A stretch of DNA of 64,000 bases from Paraburkholderia sp. UYCP14C (GTDB lineage: Bacteria > Pseudomonadota > Gammaproteobacteria > Burkholderiales > Burkholderiaceae), in the NCBI RefSeq assembly GCF_004197395.1, contig NZ_SELS01000004.1, forward strand, positions 124,001 to 188,000, read 5' to 3'. Position 1 is the first letter of the stretch. Each line of letters starts with the position of its first letter. The notes below the pieces were generated by a model. That model saw only the letters and a list, made by a program, of their open reading frames with translations, was not told where the DNA came from and ran no database searches. Made by a program: the position numbers and the translations under genes. This document shows positions 37,012-46,580 of the stretch, piece after piece.

Positions 37012-38898
37012 CTAACCCACGACCCGTGCCGGCACCGCGCCGCGCAGCGCGTTGCACACGAGCAGCGCTTCCGCGTTCAGCACATCCGCGTGCGTCAGCA
37101 CTTTTTCAGCTGCCTGCAGGCCCAACTCCCCGTCGAGCAACACGCTTCGCATCACGCCAGGCAGCACGCCTGAGGCGAGCGGCGGGGTCCACCATTGCCC
37201 CGCCAGCTTCACGAACACGTTCGACCTGCCGCCTTCGGTCAGCTCGCCCCGTTCGTTGAAGAACAGCGTATCGAAGGCGCCCTTCGCCTCGGCTTCGCGC
37301 CAGCCGCGGTCGTAGTCGGCGCGGCGCGTGGTCTTGTGACGCAGCAGCGGATCGGCCGCTTGCGTCGGCGCGAACTGCGCGTCGGAGCCGAGCAGTACAC
37401 CAACCATCGCATCGGCCAATGGCGTAAGTACCGCGGTCGTAATCTGGGTCGCGCCGCTCTTGCTCAAAGCAAGCCGCATCCGATGCGGCGTCTGCGCCGG
37501 CAGCGCGGCGCAGCGCGCTGAAATCTCCTCGCGGATGCGCGCTTCGTCGCACAGGAAGCCGAGCGTCGCGGCGCTCGACGACAAGCGCCGCAGATGCCGC
37601 TCGACATGCCGCACGCCATCTTCCCGCGTCGCGTACATCGTTTCGAACAGCTCGAAGCCCGGCTCGGCGCCCGTCAGAAAACGTGCTTTCAATCGACACT
37701 CCTCGTGCTCGTCGGCGGCCACGCTGTCTAGCACGATGCCCGCGCCGATGCCCATGCTGCCGCGCAGAGCGTCCGTGCCGCCGGCCTGCGCGGTCGGCGC
37801 AGTCAAGGTCAGCGTGCGAATCGCGACCGACATGCAGAAGTCACCGCAATCCTGATCGTCGCCCGGCGCATCGAGCCAGCCGATCGCGCCGGTATAAATA
37901 CCGCGCGGCGTGCTTTCCAGTACGTCGATCAACTGCATCGTGCGATGCTTCGGCGCACCGGTAATCGAGCCGCATGGAAACAGCGCGCGCAGGATCGTCG
38001 CGAACGTGATGCCGCCAAGCAGCGTCGTCTCCACCGTCGACGTCATCTGCCAAACCGACGCATACGGCTCGACGGAAAACAGCGCCGGCACATTGACCGA
38101 GCCGATCCGCGCGACCCGCGACAGGTCATTGCGCAGCAGATCGACGATCATCACGTTCTCGGCGCGGTTCTTCGGATCGCTGGCGAGGAACTCGGCCTGG
38201 CTCCGGTCGATGGCAGGATCCTGCGAGCGCGGCGCCGTGCCCTTCATCGGCCGCGCGCGCAACGTCGGGCCGTGCTTTTCGACGAATAGTTCGGGCGAAC
38301 ACGACAGCACCCACGCAGCGTCCGGCAACGCGATCAGCGCGCCGAACGACACCGGCTGACGCGCCCGCAAACGTCGATAGAACGCGAGCGGCGAGCCGAA
38401 CACGTCGAAGCCGAGGCGGTACGTGTAGTTGACCTGATAGGAATCGCCGGCACGCAGTGCGGCGTGAATCGCGTCGATCGCCGCATCGAACTCGGCGCGA
38501 TCGACGCTCTCGCACACGTTCGCCGTGCCCGCGACCGACGGTTCGGGCGTATCGTTGTCGCCCGTCATCAGCCACGCGTCGACCTCGTCGCGCGAAAGCT
38601 TCGCGCAGCGTTCGAACAATAAAAAACGCAGCGTGGCATTGTCACGCTGCGTTTCAAAGGACCGGCGCGCATCGAAACCCATCAGCGCGCGGCCGAATTC
38701 ATAGTCGGCGAGCACGACGGCGTGCAGGCCGTTGCGGGTATCCGCAGCGACGCTATCGCACACGGCTTCGAGCTGCGCCGCCTCCGTGCACACCCGCTCG
38801 CGCACGAAACCCGTGTACAAGCGGCTCGACGGACGCGCCGCCGTTGCACCGCAATCGTCGAGCAGCGCGAACACCGCGCCGCGACTGTCCACCGTCAT
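37012..38898 (-). CDS. fused aminodeoxychorismate synthase component I / aminodeoxychorismate lyase
   Basis: 628-residue bifunctional enzyme making 4-aminobenzoate from chorismate for folate. The N-terminal PabB half (to about residue 400) has DSYQVNYTYRL, RARPMKGTAPR (catalytic Lys), DLLRNDLSRVARIG and FPCGSITGAPK. The C-terminal PabC half has LFETMYATREDG, the PLP-lysine segment LRHKTTRRADYDRG and NERGELTEGGRSNVF. ATG at 38898 is used. It begins 18 bases after dnaJ and so appears to be read through from the chaperone operon. The glutaminase partner (PabA) is not in this window. Confidence 0.93.
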   Translation of the reverse strand: MTVDSRGAVFALLDDCGATAARPSSRLYTGFVRERVCTEAAQLEAVCDSVAADTRNGLHAVVLADYEFGRALMGFDARRSFETQRDNATLRFLLFERCAKLSRDEVDAWLMTGDNDTPEPSVAGTANVCESVDRAEFDAAIDAIHAALRAGDSYQVNYTYRLGFDVFGSPLAFYRRLRARQPVSFGALIALPDAAWVLSCSPELFVEKHGPTLRARPMKGTAPRSQDPAIDRSQAEFLASDPKNRAENVMIVDLLRNDLSRVARIGSVNVPALFSVEPYASVWQMTSTVETTLLGGITFATILRALFPCGSITGAPKHRTMQLIDVLESTPRGIYTGAIGWLDAPGDDQDCGDFCMSVAIRTLTLTAPTAQAGGTDALRGSMGIGAGIVLDSVAADEHEECRLKARFLTGAEPGFELFETMYATREDGVRHVERHLRRLSSSAATLGFLCDEARIREEISARCAALPAQTPHRMRLALSKSGATQITTAVLTPLADAMVGVLLGSDAQFAPTQAADPLLRHKTTRRADYDRGWREAEAKGAFDTLFFNERGELTEGGRSNVFVKLAGQWWTPPLASGVLPGVMRSVLLDGELGLQAAEKVLTHADVLNAEALLVCNALRGAVPARVVG

Positions 38899-38916
38899 GC
38901 TGACCGCCAAATCAGA

Positions 38917-40056
38917 TCAATCGAAAAAGCTCTTCACGCGGTCGAACCAGCTCTTGCTTTGCGGACTATGCCGCGCACCGCCTTCCACGAGCGCCTTTTC
39001 GAACTGCTTGAGCAGATCGCGCTGCCCTTCGGTGAGCTTGACCGGCGTTTCCACCTGCACGTGCACGTAAAGATCGCCGGCGATGCTCGAACGCAGCCCC
39101 TTGATGCCCTTGCCGCGCAGACGGAACGTCTTGCCCGACTGCGTGCCTTCCGGCACCGTGAAGCTGGCGCGACCGGCGAGCGTCGGCACCTCGATATCGC
39201 CGCCGAGCGCCGCGGTAGTGAACGGGATCGGCATCTGGCAATGCAGATCGTCGCCGTCACGCTCGAACACCGAGTGCTGCTTGATATGAATCTCGACGTA
39301 CAGATCGCCCGACGGACCGCCATTGATGCCCGGCTCGCCGTTGCCGGCCGAGCGGATGCGCATGCCGTCGTCGATGCCGGCCGGAATCTTGACTTCGAGC
39401 GTCTTGGTTTCCTTCACCTTGCCCGCGCCGTGGCAGTGATTGCACGGGTCGGGGATGTAGGTGCCGGTGCCGTGGCACTTCGGGCAAGTCTGCTGGATGC
39501 TGAAGAAGCCCTGCGACATGCGCACCGAACCAGAGCCGCTACAGGTCGGGCAGGTGTCCGGCTTGGTGCCGGGCTTCGCGCCCGAGCCGTGACAGACTTC
39601 GCACGAGACCCAACTCGGCACGCGGATCTGCGTGTCGTAGCCGTGGGCGGCCTGCTCGAGCGTGATTTCCATGCTGTAGCGCAGATCGGCGCCGCGGTAC
39701 ACCTGCGGGCCCGCGCGGCCGCCGCCGCGTGCGGCACCACCGGCTGCCTGGCCGAAGATGTCGCCGAAGATGTCGCCGAACGCATCGGCGAAGCCGCCGA
39801 AACCTTGTGCGCCGGCCCCACCCATGTTCGGATCGACGCCCGCGTGACCGTACTGGTCGTACGCGGCGCGCTTCTGCGAATCCGACAGCATTTCATAGGC
39901 TTCCTTCACCTCCTTGAAATGCTCTTCCGCATCCTTGTTGCCCGGATTGCGGTCGGGGTGGTGCTTCATCGCGAGCTTGCGATAAGCCTTCTTGATTTCG
40001 TCGTCGCTCGCGTTCTTTGCGACGCCCAGAACCTCGTAGTAATCCCGTTTCGCCAT
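38917..40056 (-). CDS. dnaJ: chaperone protein DnaJ
   Basis: 379-residue Hsp40 co-chaperone that stimulates DnaK. The J domain has the essential HPD ([10 protein letters not shown]). A Gly/Phe-rich region ([20 protein letters not shown]) and four zinc-finger repeats CxxCxGxG follow ([32 protein letters not shown]), then two substrate-binding C-terminal domains. It lies 267 bases after dnaK, an interval with two strong hairpins, and 18 bases before pabBC. Confidence 0.97.
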   Translation of the reverse strand: MAKRDYYEVLGVAKNASDDEIKKAYRKLAMKHHPDRNPGNKDAEEHFKEVKEAYEMLSDSQKRAAYDQYGHAGVDPNMGGAGAQGFGGFADAFGDIFGDIFGQAAGGAARGGGRAGPQVYRGADLRYSMEITLEQAAHGYDTQIRVPSWVSCEVCHGSGAKPGTKPDTCPTCSGSGSVRMSQGFFSIQQTCPKCHGTGTYIPDPCNHCHGAGKVKETKTLEVKIPAGIDDGMRIRSAGNGEPGINGGPSGDLYVEIHIKQHSVFERDGDDLHCQMPIPFTTAALGGDIEVPTLAGRASFTVPEGTQSGKTFRLRGKGIKGLRSSIAGDLYVHVQVETPVKLTEGQRDLLKQFEKALVEGGARHSPQSKSWFDRVKSFFD

Positions 40057-40196
40057 ATCGGTTCAACGCCACCGCGCAAAGCGACGCGGTAGCTCCTTGT
40101 GAATGCTGTGGAGTCTCACGACTCGTCCGGCCGCTGTCTGCGCCGCGCTTGCCCACGGTTCAAAACAACGCCCTCCATAAAACGAACATGCCCGGA

Positions 40197-40258
40197 GAGC
40201 CCAAAGGGCTCGCCAGGCGCGAAAACCGCTCTTGCACTCGAGGCGCCCAAAGGGCGCC
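40197..40258 (-). repeat. twin hairpins sharing the core GCCCAAAGGGC, between dnaK and dnaJ
   Basis: GAGCCC-AAA-GGGCTC (40197-40211) and GGCGCCC-AAA-GGGCGCC (40242-40258) are two perfect palindromic hairpins with the same core, 30 bases apart, in the dnaK-dnaJ transcript. They may be mRNA-processing or stability elements setting the DnaK:DnaJ ratio, or copies of a small palindromic repeat family. Confidence 0.65.
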
Positions 40259-40323
40259 CCTGTCGTGCAGCCGGGCCGCGCACATTGCCGTGCACGGCTT
40301 TACGGTCGGATGCCGACCTGGCT

Positions 40324-42273
40324 TTAGTCTTTCTTCACTTCCTTGAACTCAGCGTCGACCACGTCGTCGGCCTGCTGGCTCGCGCCCGCCGATGCACCGG
40401 CACCGCCCGCCGCGCCCGCTGCCGCTTCGGCACCTTGCGCAGCCTGCATGTCGGCATACATCTTCTCGCCCATCTTCTGCGAGGCCGTGGCCACCACTTC
40501 GATCTTCGCTTCGATCGCAGCCTTGTCGCTCGAGCTGCTCTTCAGCGTGTCTTCGAGGTCCTTCAACGCGGCTTCGATCTTCTCCTTCTCGCCGGCTTCG
40601 AGCTTGTCGCCGTACTCGGTCAACGCCTTCTTCGTGCTGTGGACGAGCGCGTCACCCTGATTGCGGGCGTCGGCCAGCTCACGCAGCTTGTGATCTTCTT
40701 CCGCGTTCGCTTCGGCGTCCTTCACCATCTTCTCGATTTCAGCTTCGGACAGACCCGAGTTCGCCTTGATCGTGATGCGGTTTTCCTTGCCGGTCGCCTT
40801 GTCTTTCGCGCCGACGTGCAGAATGCCGTTCGCGTCGATGTCGAAGCTCACTTCGATCTGCGGCACGCCGCGCGGTGCCGGCGGAATGCCTTCGAGGTTG
40901 AACTCGCCGAGCAGCTTGTTGCCCGCTGCCATCTCCCGTTCGCCCTGGAACACCTTGATCGTCACGGCGCTCTGATTGTCATCAGCCGTCGAGTAGACCT
41001 GTGCGTGCTTGGTCGGGATCGTGGTGTTCTTGTTGATCATCTTCGTCATCACGCCGCCGAGCGTTTCGATGCCGAGCGACAGCGGGGTCACGTCGAGCAG
41101 CAGCACGTCCTTGCGATCGCCCGACAGAACCTGGCCCTGAATCGCGGCACCCACGGCCACGGCTTCGTCCGGGTTCACGTCACGGCGCGGATCCTTGCCG
41201 AAGAACTCCTTCACCTTTTCCTGCACCTTCGGCATACGGGTCATACCACCGACCAGGATCACGTCGTCGACTTCGCCGACCTTCACGCCCGCGTCCTTGA
41301 TCGCGACACGGCACGGCTCGATGGTGCGTTCGATCAGGTCTTCGACCAGCGCTTCCAGCTTGGCGCGCGTGATCTTCAGGTTCAGGTGCTTCGGACCCGA
41401 TGCGTCCGCCGTGATGTACGGCAGGTTGATTTCGGTCTGCTGGCTCGACGACAGTTCGATCTTCGCCTTCTCAGCCGATTCCTTCAGGCGCTGCAGCGCG
41501 AGCACGTCCTTCGACAGATCGACGCCCTGCTCCTTCTTGAACTCGCCGATGATGTAGTCGATGATGCGCTGGTCGAAGTCTTCACCGCCGAGGAACGTAT
41601 CGCCGTTCGTGGACAGCACTTCGAACTGCATTTCACCGTCGACATCAGCGATTTCGATGATCGACACGTCGAACGTACCGCCGCCCAGGTCGTACACCGC
41701 GATCTTGCGGTCGCCCTTTTCAGCCTTGTCCAGACCGAACGCGAGAGCCGCGGCGGTCGGTTCGTTGATGATCCGCTTGACTTCCAGACCGGCGATGCGG
41801 CCGGCATCTTTGGTGGCCTGACGCTGGCTGTCGTTGAAGTACGCCGGCACCGTGATCACGGCTTCCGTGACGGTCTCGCCGAGGTAGTCCTCAGCGGTCT
41901 TCTTCATCTTGCGCAGCACTTCGGCGGAGATTTGCGGCGGCGCGAGTTTCTGTTCGCGCACTTCGACCCACGCGTCACCGTTGTCGGCCTTCATGATCTT
42001 GTACGGCATCAGACCGATGTCTTTCTGCACTTCCTTTTCTTCGAAGCGGCGGCCGATCAGGCGCTTGACCGCGTACAGCGTGTTCTTCGGATTGGTGACC
42101 GACTGACGCTTGGCCGGCGCGCCGACCAGGATCTCGTTGTCTTCCATGTAAGCGATGATCGACGGCGTGGTGCGCGCGCCTTCCGAGTTCTCGATGACCT
42201 TGACCGAGTTGCCTTCCATGATCGCCACGCACGAGTTGGTCGTGCCGAGGTCGATGCCGATGATTTTGCCCAT
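40324..42273 (-). CDS. dnaK: molecular chaperone DnaK (Hsp70)
   Basis: 649 residues, normal length. ATPase domain: [60 protein letters not shown] substrate-binding domain and helical lid follow, ending [14 protein letters not shown], the conserved EEVDAEF-type tail used for J-protein and HtpG interplay. CAGGAGA precedes the ATG. A promoter-like element lies about 120 bases upstream. It forms grpE-dnaK-dnaJ with both neighbours. Confidence 0.98.
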   Translation of the reverse strand: MGKIIGIDLGTTNSCVAIMEGNSVKVIENSEGARTTPSIIAYMEDNEILVGAPAKRQSVTNPKNTLYAVKRLIGRRFEEKEVQKDIGLMPYKIMKADNGDAWVEVREQKLAPPQISAEVLRKMKKTAEDYLGETVTEAVITVPAYFNDSQRQATKDAGRIAGLEVKRIINEPTAAALAFGLDKAEKGDRKIAVYDLGGGTFDVSIIEIADVDGEMQFEVLSTNGDTFLGGEDFDQRIIDYIIGEFKKEQGVDLSKDVLALQRLKESAEKAKIELSSSQQTEINLPYITADASGPKHLNLKITRAKLEALVEDLIERTIEPCRVAIKDAGVKVGEVDDVILVGGMTRMPKVQEKVKEFFGKDPRRDVNPDEAVAVGAAIQGQVLSGDRKDVLLLDVTPLSLGIETLGGVMTKMINKNTTIPTKHAQVYSTADDNQSAVTIKVFQGEREMAAGNKLLGEFNLEGIPPAPRGVPQIEVSFDIDANGILHVGAKDKATGKENRITIKANSGLSEAEIEKMVKDAEANAEEDHKLRELADARNQGDALVHSTKKALTEYGDKLEAGEKEKIEAALKDLEDTLKSSSSDKAAIEAKIEVVATASQKMGEKMYADMQAAQGAEAAAGAAGGAGASAGASQQADDVVDAEFKEVKKD

Positions 42274-42366
42274 TTTTACAAATCTCCTGACTTTGATCGC
42301 TGCGGAAAGCGCCCGGTTGGCCCGTCTGGCGGCCGGACTATCCGCTCTGAATTCATACCTGCACTC

Positions 42367-42395
42367 AAAATAAGTGCGGCCACATCGTTTTCAAG
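42367..42395 (-). promoter_or_regulatory. dnaK promoter candidate (degenerate sigma-32 or sigma-70)
   Basis: On the minus strand CTTGAAA (42389-42395) is a perfect sigma-32 -35. Thirteen bases downstream is ACTTATTT instead of CCCCATNT. The same -35 with TATTTT (42367-42372), 16 bases away, could serve sigma-70. An inverted repeat GCACT-N7-AGTGC (42361-42377) overlaps the -10. It is not a CIRCE element, whose arms and spacing differ. The rest of 42274-42596 has no gene. Confidence 0.5.
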
Positions 42396-42596
42396 ACCTC
42401 TTTTGCGATGCGGTCTTTAATTTTTTTCAATCACGGGGCGCGCTGCCGAATCCTTGCTGCAAGCCCGCCCCCTCAGCCTGCACGGCGCCCCCGGCGTGGT
42501 TCGCCGGAAGTGCCTGATTCGACTGGATCTTTTGCGACGCGATGCGACGCGCTGCGACGACGCAGGCGCAAACGCCCGAAGTGCGCGTCGACGTGC

Positions 42597-43184
42597 TTAC
42601 TTCGGCGCCGCGACGGTCACGAGGGCGGGACGCAGCACGCGATCCGCGATCACGAAGCCCTTTTGAAGCACCGCGACGACGGTGTTCGGCTCCTGGTCGG
42701 CCGGCACCATCGAAATGGCCTGATGGCGATGCGGGTCGAACTTTTCGCCGACCGGATTGATCGCCACGACGCGGCCCTTCTCGAGCGCGCCGCTCAACTG
42801 ACGCAGCGTGAGTTCGACGCCTTCGCGGACCTTCTGCAAGTCGTCGGACGAATGGGCAACGGCCGCCTCGAGACTGTCGACCACCGGCAGCAGATGCTCC
42901 GCGAAGCTCTCGATCGCAAACTTGTGCGCCTTGGCGACGTCTTCCTGGCCGCGACGGCGCACGTTTTCGGTTTCGGCCTTCGCGCGCAGGAAGCTTTCCT
43001 GCAACTCGGCGATCTTCGCCTGAGCGTCGGCCAGCGCCTGCTCGCCCGCTGCCTGGGCAGGTTCAGTGGTGGCGCCGGCGTCCTGCTGCTGAGCAGCGGC
43101 TCCGGCAGCCTCGGCGGCCTGGCGCGCGGCTTCGTCGGCGGGCGTGGGATTCTGGCTCGTCGGGTTCTCTTGCGTGTTTTCCAT
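42597..43184 (-). CDS. grpE: nucleotide exchange factor GrpE
   Basis: 195 residues. A long N-terminal Gln/Ala/Glu-rich coiled coil (about 10-95) is followed by [28 protein letters not shown] and a compact beta domain ending [34 protein letters not shown]. These are the standard GrpE signatures. It releases ADP from DnaK. It has its own perfect sigma-32 promoter 125 bases upstream and is followed by dnaK after 323 bases. Confidence 0.96.
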   Translation of the reverse strand: MENTQENPTSQNPTPADEAARQAAEAAGAAAQQQDAGATTEPAQAAGEQALADAQAKIAELQESFLRAKAETENVRRRGQEDVAKAHKFAIESFAEHLLPVVDSLEAAVAHSSDDLQKVREGVELTLRQLSGALEKGRVVAINPVGEKFDPHRHQAISMVPADQEPNTVVAVLQKGFVIADRVLRPALVTVAAPK

Positions 43185-43308
43185 GTCGCTGAAAAGTCGT
43201 TAAAAAGTAAAAGCCAAAGGCGGTAAAAGCCGTTCCGGCGCGGGGCGATTCGTGCTTCGCACAATCGCGCCACGCGTCTTCGCGCCGATCCGCCAGACCC
43301 GACCCCAG

Positions 43309-43334
43309 ATGGGGCCTGAAAATGCCGTTTCAAG
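43309..43334 (-). promoter_or_regulatory. sigma-32 heat-shock promoter of grpE
   Basis: Minus-strand CTTGAAA (43328-43334), 13-base spacer, CCCCAT (43309-43314): an exact match to the RpoH consensus. Transcription would start near 43300, giving a 5' leader of about 115 bases. Nothing else was recognised in 43185-43551. Confidence 0.88.
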
Positions 43335-43551
43335 CGGTTTCCGGCGTTTTTTCGCACCACCGTCGTGCATGCGAAATGCGCCGTAACAAGCATTAATGTG
43401 GCGCAATCAGATAGAGATTGAGTGCAGCCCGCAACTGACCTATTCTCCACTCATGGAGCGGCAAAGCCACGTTAACCCTAATCTGACGTAAGCCTTACCG
43501 ACACCTGACAGTCGTTCCGATAGCCTGTTTCAGCCCACGTGGGGGAGTACC

Positions 43552-43713
43552 GTGAAACTGACCGTTGCAATCGGGGTGGTCGCACTGGTACTGATCGCGG
43601 GCACCACGACCATCTGCATGTCCGGTGCGGTCAACGACCACACCACCGAGTACGGCGGCGCACACGCCACCGTGGAGCAATTTTTCAATCCCCACGCGAA
43701 AATCTGTCGATAG
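43552..43713 (+). CDS. small secreted or membrane-anchored protein, 53 residues
   Basis: GTG start with a strong GGGGGAG ribosome binding site four bases upstream. The product begins MKLTVAIGVVALVLIAGTTT, a signal peptide or membrane anchor, followed by a polar segment with two cysteines overall (TICMSGAV and KICR at the end). No family recognised. Its 3' end overlaps the convergent hslR end by 29 bases. The ribosome binding site, hydrophobic N-terminus and basic residue at position 2 make it credible despite its size. Confidence 0.6.
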   Translation: MKLTVAIGVVALVLIAGTTTICMSGAVNDHTTEYGGAHATVEQFFNPHAKICR

Positions 43714-44092
43714 TGCGCCGGTCGCGTTTGGTCGGTCGCCCCTGCAGCACGGCGGCCGGCTCGTGGTACACCTTGCGCCGCTCCTGCTCGACCTGCCGCT
43801 TCGCCTTGCTCTCCGCCGTTTCCACATAAAGCGTCTGCGCGACGCTCGCCGGACCGCGTACGTCGCACACGCCCAGTACCTCGACCTGCCACACGTAGCG
43901 CTCGATCTCGATTTCGACCAGATCGCCGACACGCACGTCTTTGGCCGGCTTCACGGCCGCGCCGCCGATGCGCACCCGCCCCTTGTCGACCGCATCCGCG
44001 GCCAGCGAACGTGTCTTGAAAAAGCGCGCGGCCCACAGCCATTTGTCGATGCGCAGCTTCGCACCCGGTTCGGTTGAAATGCGGTAGTTCAT
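43685..44092 (-). CDS. hslR: RNA-binding S4 domain protein, heat-shock protein 15 type
   Basis: 135 residues. The S4 domain spans about residues 10-75: LRIDKWLWAARFFKTRSLAADAVDKGRVRIGGAAVKPAKDVRVGD-type sequence, the HslR/Hsp15 signature. A basic tail follows. Hsp15 recycles stalled 50S subunits carrying nascent chains. It follows hemH; ATG at 44092 is used, although an in-frame TTG at 44104 overlaps the hemH stop. AGGAG lies 13 bases before the ATG, rather far. Named from domain architecture; it could be a diverged S4 paralogue. Confidence 0.88.
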   Translation of the reverse strand: MNYRISTEPGAKLRIDKWLWAARFFKTRSLAADAVDKGRVRIGGAAVKPAKDVRVGDLVEIEIERYVWQVEVLGVCDVRGPASVAQTLYVETAESKAKRQVEQERRKVYHEPAAVLQGRPTKRDRRTIDRFSRGD

Positions 44093-44100
44093 CTGCGTAT

Positions 44101-45171
44101 TCAAGCTCCTGTGGTGTGCGGCACCGGCACCGCCTGCACCGGCCAGCCCTGCAGATGTTGCGCGACGATTTCACCGAGCGCGGCAACCCACGGCTGCGAC
44201 GCGTTCAGACAGGCGATGCGGTGAAACTCCTTGCCGCCCGCATGCAGAAATTCGTCGCGCACTTCCATGCCGATTTCCTCGATCGTTTCGAGGCAGTCGG
44301 CGGTGAAACCCGGGCAAAACACGTCAGCACGCCGCACGCCTGCCGCGCCGAGTTCCTTCAACGTCGGCGCCGTGTAGGGCTGCAGCCATTCGGCCTTGCC
44401 GAAGCGCGACTGGAACGTGATGCGACATTCGACCGGGGTCAATTCGAGCGCCTGCATCAGCAGCGCGGCGGTCTGCTGACATTGCTCGTGATACGGGTCG
44501 CCGAGGTCGAGCGTGCGCTTGGGCACACCGTGAAAACTCAGCACGAGCTTGTCGCCCGCCGCGAAATCGGGGCGGCCGTGAAGATGCCAGTGGTGATGCA
44601 CCTGGGCGGCGAGCGCGGCGATATACGCCGGGTGATCGGCGTACTGGCGCACCGTGCGGATTTCCGGCTGATTGCGCATGCGCTTGAGCGCGGAAAAGGC
44701 TTCGTCGAACGCGGTCGCGGTGCTCGACGCCGAATATTGCGGATACATCGGCATCAGCAGCACGCGCTCGGCGCCCGCGAGCTTCAGCTGGTTCAGCATG
44801 GCCGGAATGCCTGGCGTGCCGTAACGCATCGCATAGTCGACCAGCACCGTGTAGTCGTTCAGTTGCAGCAGATGACGCAGGCCCTCGACCTGCTTTTCGG
44901 TATGCACGCGCAGCGGCGAGCCCTCGGGCATCCACACCGCCGCGTACTTTTTCGCGGAGCTGCGGCCGCGAAACGGCAGAATCAACAGACGCAGAATCAG
45001 TTGCCACAGCAACGCCGGAATCTCGACCACGCGAGGATCGGACAGGAACTGCGCGAGATAGCGGCGCACCGCGCGCGGCGTCGGCGCGTCGGGCGTGCCG
45101 AGATTGATCAGCAACACGGCGACGCGATGCGACGTGGCGTTCTGTGATGGCCGCTCGAGGTCGAAGCGCAT
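44101..45171 (-). CDS. hemH: ferrochelatase
   Basis: Inserts Fe2+ into protoporphyrin IX, the last step of haem synthesis. 356 residues, peripheral inner-membrane type. Conserved segments are [59 protein letters not shown] (catalytic His) and [17 protein letters not shown] -10-like TATAAT lies upstream on the minus strand at 45223-45228 without an obvious -35. hslR follows immediately. Confidence 0.96.
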   Translation of the reverse strand: MRFDLERPSQNATSHRVAVLLINLGTPDAPTPRAVRRYLAQFLSDPRVVEIPALLWQLILRLLILPFRGRSSAKKYAAVWMPEGSPLRVHTEKQVEGLRHLLQLNDYTVLVDYAMRYGTPGIPAMLNQLKLAGAERVLLMPMYPQYSASSTATAFDEAFSALKRMRNQPEIRTVRQYADHPAYIAALAAQVHHHWHLHGRPDFAAGDKLVLSFHGVPKRTLDLGDPYHEQCQQTAALLMQALELTPVECRITFQSRFGKAEWLQPYTAPTLKELGAAGVRRADVFCPGFTADCLETIEEIGMEVRDEFLHAGGKEFHRIACLNASQPWVAALGEIVAQHLQGWPVQAVPVPHTTGA

Positions 45172-45222
45172 AGGCAGCAGAAAATCACCGCTTCACGCGG
45201 CGAGTCGATTCAATGGAGATTC

Positions 45223-45228
45223 ATTATA
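45223..45228 (-). promoter_or_regulatory. -10 hexamer upstream of hemH
   Basis: Minus-strand TATAAT, exact consensus, 51 bases before the hemH ATG. No -35 of similar quality at 16-18 bases. Likely hemH-hslR promoter. Confidence 0.45.
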
Positions 45229-45353
45229 GCGGCGCGGTTCCTGCCCGGCGCCGCCAGACACCCCTGGCCATTCGGACGATTGGCAGACGCTTCGCGTTCG
45301 CGCATCATGACCGGCACGGGCTGCGATGACGGCAGCTCCACGCAGCGCGAGGA

Positions 45354-46373
45354 CTACTGCTGGCTGAGCGTCATGGACAACAGCCGCGCGGTGATGTCCA
45401 CGATCGGAATCACGCGGTTGTAGGCCATGCGGGTCGGCCCGATCACGCCGAGCGTGCCGACGATTTTGCCGTTCACCTCGTACGGCGCGGTGACAACGCT
45501 CATTTCCTCGATCGGCACCAGAGTCGATTCGCCGCCGATGAAAATCTGCACGCCGGCCGCGTGACTCGACACGTCGAGCAACTGCAGGAGGCTGGTCTTC
45601 TGGTCGAACACATCGAACAGCTTGCGCAGCCGCGCCATGTCCGACGAAAGATCGGCGACTTCGAGCAGATTGCGCTCGCCCGAGATCAGCACGGTCTCGC
45701 CGGCGTCGGATTCGTCGGTGCTCGCGGTGACGGCCGCGTGCATCAGCGAGGTCATGTCGCCACGCAGCTCGTCGATTTCCTCGCGCAGGCGGCGGCGCAC
45801 TTCGTCGAACGAGAGGCCCGCAAAGTGCGCGTTGATGTAATTGGAGGCTTCCACCAGCTGCGACGGCGAAAAGTCGCGCTGGGTGGCGAGGATGCGGTTC
45901 TGCACGTCGCCTTCGGGCGTCACGATGATCAGCAGGATGCGCTTGTCGGACAGGCGCATGAATTCGATCTGCTTGAACACGTGGCTGCGGCGCGGGGTGA
46001 GCACGACGCCGGCGAACTGCGACAGGTTGGATAGCACGCTCGCCGCCGCGGCAACGATCTTCTGCGGCTCGCCGACCTGCAGCGTGGTTTTGACGGCGCG
46101 CATCACCGCCTCCTCGTCGGCGGCGGACTCGACCGTCAGCATCGTATCGACGAACAGACGGTAGCCGCGTGGCGTCGGAATGCGCCCTGCCGACGTATGC
46201 GGACTGATCACGAGCCCCAGATCCTCGAGGTCCGACATCACGTTGCGGATCGTGGCCGGGCTCAGTTCGAGGCCCGAGTAACGTGACAGCGTGCGCGAGC
46301 CGACCGGCTGACCTTCGGCGATGTAGCGCTCAATCAGCGTTTTGAGGAGGGTTTGTGCGCGAGGATCTAGCAT
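45354..46373 (-). CDS. hrcA: heat-inducible transcription repressor HrcA
   Basis: 339 residues. An N-terminal winged-helix domain ([46 protein letters not shown]) and a GAF-like dimerisation core follow the family pattern. It binds CIRCE elements and is folded by GroEL. No CIRCE sequence is visible in front of hrcA, grpE or dnaK here, so its targets (probably groESL) lie elsewhere. It is divergent from nadK with 207 bases between. Confidence 0.95.
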   Translation of the reverse strand: MLDPRAQTLLKTLIERYIAEGQPVGSRTLSRYSGLELSPATIRNVMSDLEDLGLVISPHTSAGRIPTPRGYRLFVDTMLTVESAADEEAVMRAVKTTLQVGEPQKIVAAAASVLSNLSQFAGVVLTPRRSHVFKQIEFMRLSDKRILLIIVTPEGDVQNRILATQRDFSPSQLVEASNYINAHFAGLSFDEVRRRLREEIDELRGDMTSLMHAAVTASTDESDAGETVLISGERNLLEVADLSSDMARLRKLFDVFDQKTSLLQLLDVSSHAAGVQIFIGGESTLVPIEEMSVVTAPYEVNGKIVGTLGVIGPTRMAYNRVIPIVDITARLLSMTLSQQ

Positions 46374-46568
46374 GACGAAAAAATTTAGCTCAGTGGCGTC
46401 GCAGCGAGCGCCCGCGGCGCCCGCTCCCGGCGAATGCGCCGCCCTCGGTGGGCTCGCATGTCATCAGGTCTACACCATTCTAACGATAATCGCGATAAGC
46501 GCAGACGCCCCGTGTGCGCCGGCCCACTACCGGGTCGGTGTGCGGTTCTTTTCAGGCCCTACCTATGG

Positions 46569-46574
46569 TGTAAT
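46569..46574 (+). promoter_or_regulatory. -10 element immediately before nadK
   Basis: TGTAAT ends six bases before the ATG at 46581, the same geometry as mutL. Predicts a leaderless nadK-recN transcript. No ribosome binding site precedes the ATG. Confidence 0.45.
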
Positions 46575-46580
46575 GCCGGC

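Noticed and set aside
42361-42377. CIRCE (HrcA operator) at dnaK
   Set aside because: The arms GCACT/AGTGC are shorter than the CIRCE arms and the spacer is seven rather than the CIRCE spacing, so it does not match the TTAGCACTC-N9-GAGTGCTAA pattern.
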